This document shows positions 41,439 to 52,922 of a DNA stretch of 64,000 nucleotides, piece by piece; within the stretch, counting starts at the first letter, position 1; each line of letters starts with the position of its first letter. Position numbers and translations under genes: made by a program. This DNA is from Platanthera guangdongensis (lineage: Eukaryota > Streptophyta > Magnoliopsida > Asparagales > Orchidaceae): positions 109,510,609 to 109,574,608 of the forward strand of contig CM077151.1 in NCBI GenBank assembly GCA_039583875.1, given 5' to 3'. The notes under the pieces are model-generated. The model made no database searches. It was given only the letters and a program-made list of their open reading frames with translations, and was not told the origin of the DNA.

Positions 41439-44400
41439 GGAGGCCAAAGGCCACATTTAATGGCTGAATTCAACTCCCCCAGGGAAGGGGAGAAGTTTCC
41501 AGCCATTTCCCTGGCCTTCAAGACCTGGTTCAGCCCCCCTCCTCCATGGTCGAGCCTAGACATTAATGGCTTTGAAGGATATTGATGATGCAGCCCCTCC
41601 ACTCCCCATTTGAGGCTTTAAACACCATCAGTGGGTTGAGAGGAGCCTTCCACAATCCTTACCTGACGAAATCGAGCCTCCCCACTGTGCAGTCGTAGAA
41701 ACCGAGTGCCGCGACTTTCAGGAATGGCTTCCCGACGATCTTCCCAACTTCAGGTCGTCGGCAAGGTCCTCCTTCTCACCTTGTCTCATGGATAGATCAT
41801 AGTAGCGTTTAGCTTCCAGGTTCGGGCTCAATTGAGCCCAAACCAATTCCTGGTTTTCTGGTTTTCGGCCCAGAATTTTCTTGCTAAAACCGCCGGATTC
41901 CGCCTCTCCGGCGGTTGTTCCGCCGCCTGGCGACATCCACCACCTCAACGGAGGTGGTGGTGGAGGTGGCCGGCCGGGGATGTGGTTGGATCGCCGGCGG
42001 CAATGCTTGGAAGCGGCTCTAGGCTCGGGCTATCTCAGTCGTTGGCTGGAGGTAGACGATGACCCCGGGGCATTGGATCTGCGCCAAGAATCGTGCGCCG
42101 GTTTTGATTAAATCATTATAATTTCATTTTATTTCTCTTTTTTGTCACACTATTTATAGTAAATGCTTTTAATTATTAAAAATACCTAGCCTCCTCTACT
42201 GAAAAAGTCACCAACATGAAATTTGTAGCCCTAGGCGTCTATGTTATTTCAAAATTGATTTGGACAAATTTAGGCCTCTGGTTGGACTAGGGCATCCATT
42301 TTGGTGGGACCTATACCTAGGACTATCCTGAGATTAAAATAGGTGCCCACTCTTCATCCCTTGTCCAAATGAGCTGAAATTTTGGTAGGGGGTCACCCTT
42401 ATCTAGGCCTAGGGTCATACCAAAAATGGAAATTTTTGGAAATACGTTGCCTATAGTTTTTGCTATTATTTAATAATAATAATGTAAATTAATTAGGTGG
42501 TCAAATTACTTCCAACCCCTCCCTCATTTTGGTGAGTGGTCCCTAGCCTCATGCTATGTATCTGTTTAAATTTTAACCTCATTTGGAAGTGTTTTGGATG
42601 GGGAATGACCTAACCCTAACTTACATTAATGAGGGGTTTTTAAGTAAAAAAAGTGCATCTTGAGGATGAGTGGTCAAATCACCTCATCAGAGGCTGAGAT
42701 TTTGGCCACTGACTTGACATGATCTTTAACACCCTCATGGGGATTATGGGGTGGCCTAGGGTAGTTTTGGCCTAGGGTCCAAACTCAAATTCTGAAAAGG
42801 GGCTTTTGGGTGTTGTGAAGGGCATGGGGTCAAATGCCCTTGTGTGGGCTTACAACTTGGTAGAATTGATGCTAGGGCATCCCAACTCCACTGGCCCGAA
42901 TCCTAGAGGATTAGGAGATGGACAGACTCTCAAATCCCTAACCCTAGTTTAGGGCATAACCACTCCTTGTGTAGAATAGGTCACCAAAACTCACAAAAAG
43001 GGTATGAAACTTAGGTAGCATGAATTCTAGGTTAAATAGGATCTCTGGTGAATTTATTGGAATTTAATGGGTTGTATTACTAGTACCCTAAATGATATTT
43101 TATTTATTTTGAATCTCTCAGTATATTGCAAACTCATAAAATTTAGGCAGGAGAAGTCTTATGTCAATATAAGTATTCCTGAATTTTGTCATAAATTTTG
43201 GTTGAAGAATCTTAGTACCTCCTTCACAAATTTTAAAAAGGCATATTTATGCTCAATAAATTATATAGAGTCATTTACTTGTTGAAAAATTGTGAAATTG
43301 GGTCTCTGATAGTTTTAGGTCAGTAACTACTTGGAGGAATTAAATCATGATTTTTTGATGATTATTTGCAGTATTTTCTTTACAAATTCATAATTTTGGG
43401 AATTTTGTATTTAATTTATTCAGAGCTTATTTATTTCTGGAAAACATTTGTGAGAACCTGAATTTTATGTTAATTAGTAATAGTGATTTTATCATAAATT
43501 TGTAGTGCAATTACTTGTCAAAAAGGGGTACTTCATGATCAAACGTGGAATTCTGGATTACTAGAATAAATATATAAATTAACAGATAAAATAGGAAAAT
43601 TATGAATTTCTGGGTTTACGCTACAAATATCATTATAGCCTTCCAATAATTATTTTAGGGGTACTGGGTGATTATTTTATGTACCTCCCATTATACACTT
43701 CATATAGCTTAGGTTGGTCTGCATATAGTAAAAACTGCAGAACCTACGTTGGATGTATAATTTTGGCATATGAGTTGGGATTAGTGGTTCGCTAGTTAGG
43801 ATAGGTTAAAATAAGTTCACCATTGGAAGATAGGATGAGTAGGATGTTGGGTTGGCTAGTGTTAGGTGGTGCTCGGGATCGACGAAAGATCGTTTTTTCT
43901 CGTATGAAGGAAGTGTCAAAATCATTAGGGATAGATCCAACAACAAGTAAGGGTGTGGAAAATCTAATAGCAACCAATAATAGTAAGTGTCTTGCGAAAG
44001 GGAGCTTTGGGCGTAATCCTATCGTAGTTCCTAGTGTCTTCGAGAGCCCTTCACGGGGAATACCTTGGGCAGTCCTGTGCTAACATAAACATTAAGAATA
44101 AAATATTACAAGAGCAACTAGTATAACTAGGGTTGCACATTCACACACCCCGGTAGCTCGGGAGGTTGATTAGATTGTTTTGATTACCATCCGGACGCTT
44201 CGTTTGGAAGGTAGATGCACGTACGGATAGTCCGGGGAGCCAGTGGCTCAAAAGGTTTTGGATACAAATAAGGTGGTGGGTCTTCGGTATTGGACGGTCA
44301 TTCACACCGACGTCGATACGTTGACTCGGCGGTGTGGGACACTTAGCCAAAGAAAGTCTGGTGGATATGGCTAGCATTAGTACACGGATACTCTAGGTTG

Positions 44401-45441
44401 TGTTCTTCTAGGGGCTTACGGGAGAGCTAGGCCTGGTAGTGTGGATACCCTCCTAGGAGTGGGGGGCCCGACCCACTGTCTTCGTTTGGCACTACAGAGG
44501 TTCCTGGGAGTGAAGCTAGCTGCCCAAATAGGGGGAACTAAAGGTCTGTGCACATAGAGTCGTGTGTGTGGGTTGCACTTGCATGAATCATGACATAGCA
44601 TACTTGCATACAACCGACACCCCAACGTATAAATTGGTATGAGATTTTTTATATGGTGGGAGTCTTGCAGAAGACCCCTTAACTTATATGTTTGTATGGG
44701 CATTCATAAAAGTTAAGGTTACTTATTTCTTACTTTGACTTCCTTAGATATGCTGCTTATTCTACTTGTTTACTTTACTGCTTACTATTGTAGAACTGTT
44801 AGTTTGTACATTTCTTCCTTAGCTATTTATACAAAATAAATAACTGCTAGACTAGTTCCACTATCACCTGCTTGGATTACTCTCCACCTTTGTATCTTCC
44901 CTTTCCTCCTCCCCGCTCGGTGCCTAGGAGCCATGGGGGGAGGGGTAGGGGGATGATAGGGCTTAGTCTTTATGACTAATGGTTTTCAGACCACAACATT
45001 ACAGGGGCTCCGGATGGGAGACAGGGACCAGCAACTTAGGAACCAACACCAGCGGTGTACGGTGCGCTTGGAGGTGGGCAGTCTAGTACCTGGGCACTAG
45101 AGACTAGCTCCATGAGTGATAGTCTTTATATAGCTTCCACGAGAGATTGTAGCGAGGATATGTTGTACCGGGCTTAAGCACGTTTATATTTTCATTTTGT
45201 TACTTTGCAGTACTTTCCCTTTTCTATATATGGACTGGTTATGATTTCTCTTATTACTTATGATATTTGTGGACTTAGCTATTTCATTTCTGAATACTGC
45301 TCGCTTTGTGTTGATCGAAAAGGCCGGCAGAATCGGCATTTTGTAGTGGCGGCTTTCCCGAGAGTCGGGGCCATCGCAAAGCGGCGGTTCTGGGCATAAG
45401 ACCCCCCAGGTTTTAAAAAAAGAAAAAAAGGGGGTCTTACA
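41439..45441 (+). mobile_element. B LTR1, third segment
   Basis: About 4 kb matching 48625-52589 of LTR2, ending GGGGTCTTACA before the primer-binding site. It includes a GC-rich part (41880-42100) and a long AT-rich part (42100-43700). Small open frames (for example 41881-42111 and 43823-44083) are partly conserved in LTR2, but with frame changes, so no gene is supported. Confidence 0.9.
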
Positions 45442-45443
45442 AG

Positions 45444-45453
45444 TGGTATCAGA
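45444..45453 (+). other. Primer-binding site of B
   Basis: TGGTATCAGA, 2 bp after the LTR1 end at 45441, shows B is plus strand. Confidence 0.85.
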
Positions 45454-47063
45454 TCAAACCTCGATCGAAAAGAGAAGTAGTCCATAATAACCTTAGGCCA
45501 CCCCCGCGCGAGCTTAGTTTGCGGACAAACTAGCAGCGGAAGCAGTGGTGTGCTCATAAGGGAAATCACATGTAGAAGTCCATTTTTCTCCTTCCTTTCA
45601 TTCCATTTGTACGCTAACTAACAATTGGAATTCTTCTTTGTAGCCTACAGTAAACCCTGCCCCCAGTAGGGAGCACCTCCGGCTGTGAAGATCCCATCTT
45701 ATAATTCTCTAGTCACAGAGTTAGACTCAACCCACTAGGAGACATGATTAATCACGATAACATATAGTATGCCCTAGTCTGAAATAGACCTCAGGTATGA
45801 ACTTGGTTAAGATAAGGAGATACCTAAAGAGAATAAAGGAGGGGTATAACAAGAGAATGGCTACCTAAGCCATAAAATCAGGTGGCCCTACGGTCCCTAT
45901 CAAGGATTACTCAAACCTGAAGGACTGCTTTAAGGAGAATTGAGATCAAAAATCCATTAGCAGAATGGTAGAAGACACATAGTCTCAACCCTCGTACCAG
46001 TAACAAGATTACCTGGAGACAACCACCATGACAAGCACCGAGGGTTGGATATGAATTCAAGTCCGGAAGAGACTCAGTTGGGATTGGGAACTTTTTGACC
46101 CAGATGAGGTTGTCGTAAATGTGACTCGGAGGGTTTAAAGTATGGAGTATATCAACAGGTTTCAGGTTGGAACCCCAAGTCTAAGATTGATGCCCTAGGG
46201 ATTGTGCACCCAGCTAGGACAGATATAACATGGTAATATCAAAGATACTTAGCCCAAGGTAGGTAGGGGCTTATCTTTTGTTTATTGGGGGCTTGCCTTT
46301 TGTTTATTGGGCAATTAGTTATTGACTTGGGTTACCCTTAGACCTCATCTAGAAAACTTTGTGTCGTGAATATAGTGAAATGGACGTAAACCGTATTCGG
46401 TGCTACTCAGGCGTATTCGTAGGGATAAGAATCTGATTGTGAAGTGGAAATTTTATAGAGTCGTTGGCTACCCATACAAATGAGAAATTTAATCATCGGA
46501 AGTTTGGTGTATCTCGGAACGTGTATCTCCCTAGAGTGAAGAAGGGCGTCATGGATTTTGTGACGCACGGTGAGGTATGTCGCTCGATGAAGGTTAAGTA
46601 CAAGAATTTTTGGGGAACTATTACAGTCACTGCCCGAGTTAGAGTGGAAGTTCGAGGATATAATTAGGGATTTTCATACACAGGATTCCTCATCCACACT
46701 CCGGGCATAATTATAATTGGAACATCAATGATAGACTAGCCGAGATAGCTGGGGTCACCCCGACCCGGAAGAAAACTCCCATGGGTGTTTCATGAAATTT
46801 GTGAGTAGTTGTCCGTTATCATGGTGTGCTCAAGATGATCGTGTCAAACAAGGATGGATAGTGTACGTCCAAGGAGAGAACATCAGTCCAGGATTGTCTG
46901 GGCTCTCGACCGACATTCAACACAGCTCTCCACCCTCGTACGTAGGTTCAAGATTCCACTATCATGGATCTAGGATGAGGATCCAAAGGCACTCGGCTCG
47001 GAATTTGTGGAGAACACAGATACCCAAGTGTCACTGTTTTGAGATAGGATGTTGGAGGCTTAG
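45454..47063 (+). other. B internal region without recognisable coding sequence
   Basis: Roughly 1.6 kb that should hold gag, protease, RT and RNase H. I recognise none of these in any frame. Frames at 46464-46667 and 46792-47106 do not resemble retroelement proteins, apart from possible decayed integrase-core pieces near 46920-47060. Extensive deletion is the simplest reading. Confidence 0.55.
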
Positions 47064-47534
47064 GGCAGACAGGCCAAATATTACGATGCGCAACATTGCC
47101 AAGTAGAGTTTCAGGATGGAGACTATTTATTCCTGAAGATACATCTGGTGCATGGAGCCTCGCGGGTACGCGGGCGGAAGATGCTCAGTCCAAGGAATAT
47201 GGGACGTTACAGGATCCTGGAGCAGATCGGCACATTGGCTTACCGACTAAAGCTACCGTCGGAGTTAGCGTGGTTGCACGATGTCTTTCACGTCTCCTCT
47301 CTTAGGAAGTCTCTAATACAGTCGGAACGGCATGTTCTTGGTATAGATGGCTCAACAACTTTTGATCAATCGGTCCGCTATGAGCTGGTCAGGATAAATG
47401 ATACAGCGGTGCGGGTCTTGCGGCGCAAGAAGGTCCCGATGGTCAAGGTCTTGTAGAGGAACCATGGGTAGGAGGAGCATACCTGGAAGCCATCTGGTAT
47501 GATGAAGCAGAGGTATCCGGATCTCTCCGGGTAA
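47064..47534 (+). pseudogene. B integrase C-terminus and chromodomain remnant
   Basis: One frame from about 47064 reads RQAKYYDAQH, FQDGDYLFLKIHLVHG, RKMLSPRNMGRYRILEQIG, then LAWLHDVFHVSSLRKS and a chromodomain tail VPMVKVL-stop-RNHG-stop-EEHTW, then KQRYPDLSG. The two stops (near 47454 and 47475) are TAG where Trp and a Val/Trp-type residue are expected. It proves B derives from a chromovirus although most of pol is gone. Confidence 0.8.
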
Positions 47535-47644
47535 AGTACACTTTCAACTTCCTATGAGATGTTACATTCAGTTACTCTCACTAGAAACCTCGCAGGCATA
47601 ACCTGAATTTCGGGGACGAAATTTTTATTTTGTTTATTGGGATT

Positions 47645-50600
47645 TGTAACATCTCATTTCCAACTAGACCCCTAAGAGTGGTTTTGGTCATGACTAAGTC
47701 ATGATAAAACCCTAGGAAGCCCAAGGGACCAAGTGAACAAGGGTCAAGGTGAAAATTACCATGGTCTGCCTATAGCTCATCCTCAACATTTAGACCTAAG
47801 GTTTGACTTTAGGGCTCCAACTTGACCCCATGACCCAACCATGATACCCTAAACCACCTTGGGTAGTCCATAGGGCCACTAAGGACCCACTATGGGCAGT
47901 CAAAGTGGTTAAGTTGACATAAGTCAACCCTAACCCTAAATGGGTCAAACTAGCCTACTTATGGTCAATTGACCTTCGCCTAGCCAAGTGGACCCCACCC
48001 ATGCCCTCCTAACCCTAAATTGAGGATAATGGGTCGCCAAGGACCCATTGGGGTCAACTCAAGAGTCTATGTTGACCAAAGTCAACTTTAGCCCCTAATT
48101 TGGTCAAAGTACCCTTCCTAAGGGTAGGTGACCTCCAAAAGTGCAAGGTAACCCTACATAACTCTTCCTAGACCTTAGGGGAAGCTATGGGGTCACCAAG
48201 GACCCCTTGGGGTCAACCCAAATGGCCAAGTTGACCTAAGTCAACTCTAACCTTAATTTGGGCAAAGTACCCTTCCTAAGGGCAGGTGGCCTCCAAAGTG
48301 TCAAGTCAACCCTACACATCCCTACCTAGACCCTAGGGGAGCCCAATAGGTCACTAAAGACCCAATGATGGTAACAGAAAAGGTCAAAAAGATAAAGGTC
48401 AACCCAAGCCTATTTTGGGTCAACCTAGCCCAAATAGGCTAACCCAAGCTCAAGCCTCCTCATGTGGTTTCTTTAGGGAATAATGTGCATGGGTGGGCTG
48501 CAAATAGTTCTTCAGACTGACCAAGTCAATTTGGTGACTAAGAGAGAGGGTGAGCTCCATTTCCATGATAATGGAGGAGAGAGAAATGAGGAAGAAGAGG
48601 GAAGGAAGAGGTTCGGCCAAGGGGAGGCCAAAGGCCACCTTTAATGGATGACCTCAACTCCCCCAGGGAAGGGGAGAAGTTTTCAGCCGTTTCCCTGGCC
48701 TTCAAGACCTGGTTCAGCCCCCCTCCTCCATGGCCGAGCATAGCCATTAATGGCTTTGAAGGATATTGATGATGTAGCCCCTCCACTCCCCATCTGAGGC
48801 TTTAAACACCATCAGTGGGTTGAGAGGAGCCTTCCCCAATCCTTACCTGAAGAAATCGAGCCTCCCCACTATGCAGTCGCAGAAACCGAGTGCCGCCACT
48901 TTCAGGAATGGCTTCCCGGCGATCTTCCCGACTTCAGGCCGCCGGCAAGGTCCTCCTCCTCTCCTTGTCTCATGGATAGATCATAACAGCGTTTAGGTTC
49001 CAGGTTCGGGCTCAATTGAGCCCGAACCAATTCCTGATTTTCCTGGTTTTCAGCCCAGACTTTTCTTGCTAAAACCGCCGGATTCCGCCTCTCCGGCGGC
49101 TGTGCCGCCGCCTGGCGACAGCCACCACCTCAACAAAGGAGGTGGTGGTGGTGGCCGGCCGGGGAAGGGGTCGGATCGCCGACGGCAACGCTTGGAAGCG
49201 GCACCAGGCTCGGGCTATCTCAGCCGTTGGCTGGAGGTAGACGATGACCCCGGGGCGTTGGATCTGCGCCAAGATTCGTGCCCCGGTTTTGATTATATCA
49301 TTATAATTTCATTTTATTTCTATTTTTTATCACAATATTTACAGTAAATGTTTTTAATTATTAAAAATACCTAGCCTACTCTAATGAACAAGTCACAAAC
49401 ATGAAATTTGTAGCCCTAGGTGTCTACATTATTTCAAAATTTATTGGACCAATTTGGGCCTCTGATTGGACTAGGTCATCCATTTTGTGGGACCTATACC
49501 TAGGGCTATCCTAAGATTAAAATAGGTGCCCACTCTTCCTCCCTTGTCCGAATGAGCGGAAATTGGGCAGGGGGTGACCCTTATCTAGACCTAGGGTCTG
49601 TCTAAAAATGGGAATTTTTTGGAATACTTTGCCTATAGTTTTCTCTATTATCTAATAATACTAGGGTAAATTAATTAGGTGGTCAAAATTACTTCCAAAC
49701 CCTCCCTAATTTTGGTGAGTGGTCCCTGGACTCATGCTATATATCTGTTTAAATTTTCTCCTCATTTGGAGGTGTTTTGGATGGGGATGACCTAACCCTA
49801 ACTTACCTTAATGAGGGTTTTTAAGTAAAAAAAAGTGCACCTTGAGGATGAGTGGTCAAATCACCTCATCAGAGGCTGAGATTTGGCCACTGACTTGACA
49901 TGATCTTTAACACCCTCATGGGGATTATGGTGGGCCTAGGGTAGTTTTGGCTAGGGTCCAACTCAAACCCTAAAAAGGGGCTTTTGGGTGTTGTGAAGGG
50001 CATGGGGTCAATTCCCTTGTGTGGGCTTGCAACTTGGTAGAATTGATGCTAGGGCATCCCAACTCCACTGGCTGAATCTTAGAGGATTAGGAGATGGATA
50101 GACCTCTCAAATCCCTAACCCTAGTTTAGGGCATAACCACTCCTTGTGTAGAATAGGTCACCAAAACTCACAAAAAGGGTATGAAACTTAGGTACCATGA
50201 ATTCTAGGTTAAATAGGATCTCTGATGAATTTATTGGAATTTTATGGGTTGTATTACTAATACCCCCTTGTTATACATGATGTGACCCTAAATGGTATTT
50301 TATTTATTTTGAATCTCTCAGTACATTGTAAACTCATAAAATTTAGGCAGAGAATGTTATGTCAATATAAGTATTCCTGAATTTTGTCATAAATTTTGAT
50401 TGAAGAATCTTAGTACCTCCTTCACAAATATTAACAAGCATATTTATGGTCAATAAATTATATAGAGTCATTTACTTGTTGACAAATTGTGAAATTGGGT
50501 CTCTGATAGTTTTAGGTCAGTAACTACTTGGATGAATTAAATCTTTATTTTTTGAAGATTATTTGCAGTATATCCTTTACAAATTCATAATTTGGGAATT

Positions 50601-52589
50601 TGGTATTTAATTTTATCAGAGCTTATTTCTTGCTGGAAAAAAATTGTGAGACCCTGAATTTTATGTTAATTAGTAATAGTGATTTTATCATAAATTTGTA
50701 GTGCAATTACTTGTCAAAAAGGGGTACTTCATGATCAAAAGTGGAATTCTGGATTACTAGAATAAATATATAAATTAACAGATAAAATAGGAAAATTATG
50801 AATTTCTATTTTTTGGCTAAAATGTCATTATAGCCTTCCATAATTATTTTAGGGGTACTGGGTGATTATTTTGTGTACCTCCCATTATACACTTCATGCA
50901 GCTTAGGTTGGTCTACATATAGTAAAAACTGCAGAAGTTCACCATGAGTTGGATTAGTTATTGGCTGGTTAGGATAGGTAAAAGAAGTTCACCATTGGAA
51001 GATAGGATGAGTAGGATGTTGGGTTGGCTAGTGTTAGTTGGTGCTCAGGATCGACGAAAGGTAGTTTTTTCCCGTGGGATGAAGTGTCAAAATCATTAGG
51101 GATAGATCCAACAACAAGTAAGGGTGTGGAAAATCTAATAACAACCGATAACAGTAAGTGCTTGCTAAAGAGAGCTTTGGGGCGTAATCCTATCGTAGTT
51201 CCTAGTGCCTTTGAGAGCCCTTTACGGGAATACCTTGGGCAATCCTGGGCTAACATAAACATTAAGAATAAAATATTACAAGAGAAACTAGTATAAACTA
51301 GGGTTGCACATTCAACACACCCCGGTAGCTCGGGAGGTTGATTAGGTTGTTTTGATTACCATCCGACAGTTCGTTTGGAAGGTAGATGCACGGACGGATA
51401 GTCCGGGGAGCCAGTGGCTCAAAAGGTTTTGGATAAATAAGGTGGTAGGTCTTCGTATCGGACGGTCGTTCACAACGACGTCGATACGTTGACTCGGCGG
51501 TATGGGACACTTAGCAAAGAAAGTCTGGTGGATATGGCCAGCAATAGTACGCAGATACTCTAGGTTGTGTTATTCTAGGGGCGTACGGGAGGGCTAGGCC
51601 TGGTAGTGTGGATACCCGCGTAGGAGTGGGGGGCCCGACCCACTGTCTCCGTTTGCCACTACGGAGGTTCCTGGGAGTGAAGCTAGCTGCCCAAATAGGG
51701 GGAACTAAAGGTCTGTGAGCATAGAGTCGGGTGCGTGGGTTGCACTTGCATGAATCATGACATAACGTACTTGCATACAACTGACACCCCAATGTATAAA
51801 TTGGTATGAGACTTTTTATACGGTGGGAGCCTTGCATTTGTTTGTATGAGCATTCATATAAGTTAAGGTTACTTATTTCTTACTTTGACTTCCTTACATA
51901 TGCTGCTTATTCTACTTATTTACTTTACTGCTTACTATTGTAGAACTGCTAGTTTGTACATTTCTTCCTTAGTTATTTATACAAAATAAATAACTGCTAG
52001 ACTAGTTCCACTATCACCTACTTGGCTTACTCTCCACCTTTGTAGCTTCCCTTTCCTCCTCCCCGCTCGGTGCTTAGGAGCCATGGGGGAGGGGTAGGGG
52101 GATGATAGGGCTTAGTCTTTATGACTAATGGTTTTCGGAGCACAACATTACAGGGGCTCCGGATGGGAGACAGGGACCAGCACCAGTGGAGTATGGTGCG
52201 CTTGGAGGTGGGCAGTCTAGTACCGGGGCACCAGCGACCAGCTCCGTGAGTGATAGTCCTTTATATAGCTTCCGCGAGAGATTGTAGCAAGGATCTGTTG
52301 TAACCGGGCTTAAGCTCGTTTATATTTCTGTTTTTGTATTTTGTAGTACTTTTCCTTTTCTATATATGGACTGGTTGTGATTTCTCTTATTACTTATGAT
52401 AATTTGTGGACTCAGCTATTTCATTTCGGAATACTGCTCTTTTTGTGTTGATCGAAAAGGCCCGGCAATCGGCGTTGTAGTGGCGGCTTTCCCGAGATCG
52501 GGCCACCGCAAAGCGGCAGTTCTGGGCATAAGACCCCCCGGGTTTTCAAAAAAGAAAAAAAAAGGGGGGGGGGGGGGGTGGGTCTTACA
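47645..52589 (+). mobile_element. B LTR2 (3' LTR)
   Basis: 4,945 bp, TGTAACATCTC...GGGTCTTACA, followed by the CAGGA duplication. It is uninterrupted and so serves as the reference for reconstructing LTR1. It has a G-rich tract near its end (52563-52580). No gene. Confidence 0.92.
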
Positions 52590-52660
52590 CAGGATTGGAT
52601 GGTTATCCCTCGATCGTGTCCCGAGCGGCGGTGACTTAAAAAGATTTTATCCATAACATT
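52590..52660 (+). pseudogene. Tat integrase tail, continuation of 8285-8485
   Basis: After the second CAGGA copy the sequence continues the integrase tail that was cut at 8485 (AGGATTGGATGGTTATCCC), and shortly after reads DLKRFYP in frame 52396-52656, the usual end of Tat pol proteins. One or more frameshifts separate it from the left part. It shows that B inserted in the last few codons of a Tat pol. Confidence 0.7.
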
Positions 52661-52922
52661 TTTCATCTTTCAATGATTGTAAAGTTTGCTGGCCTTTTGA
52701 TTTAATGGAATCATATGTATCTTCTTTCAAGCATGAGAGTGAAAAGAATGATGGCATGACCGCGCGCGCAGACCCGCTGACCAGGCTCCACACCTAGCTG
52801 GCATGGAAAACTATAAAAGCTTCCTCGTGGTGTAGATGATTTGGGAGAGAACCCGAGCAGACCCGCTGACCAGCTCTCCCCTAGTAGTTGGCAGGCTGTA
52901 GCTCACTCGGTGGTTGTAGAAG
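52661..52922 (+). other. 3' region of the Tat-type element, relic of the 78-bp unit
   Basis: No gene. Two degenerate copies of the minisatellite core are present: GCTGACCAGGCTCCACACCT then AGCTGGCATGG (about 52779-52806) and GCTGACCAGCTCTCCCC then TTGGCAGG (about 52867-52896). The same core lies 3' of the gag/protease relic at 1199-3150. It ends at the F insertion. Confidence 0.6.

Larger units (their letters stand above)
8486..52589 (+). mobile_element. Gypsy-type element B, large LTRs, nested host of C, D and E
   Basis: Both termini are TGTAACATC...TCTTACA, flanked by a perfect 5-bp target-site duplication CAGGA (8481-8485 and 52590-52594). LTR1 is split by two insertions: 8486-8998, 18783-19246 and 41439-45441, about 4,980 bp in total. 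LTR2 is 47645-52589, 4,945 bp. The internal region is only 45442-47644. The first 140 bp of the two LTRs differ at about nine positions by eye, and small indels are frequent. The only recognisable coding piece is an integrase C-terminus with chromodomain remnant, so B is a chromovirus-derived deletion derivative (LARD-like). Confidence 0.9.

Noticed and set aside
41881..44083. ORFs in B LTR1 that recur in LTR2 (49066-49347, 51024-51296)
   Set aside because: LTR duplication explains them; starts, ends and frames differ between the copies.
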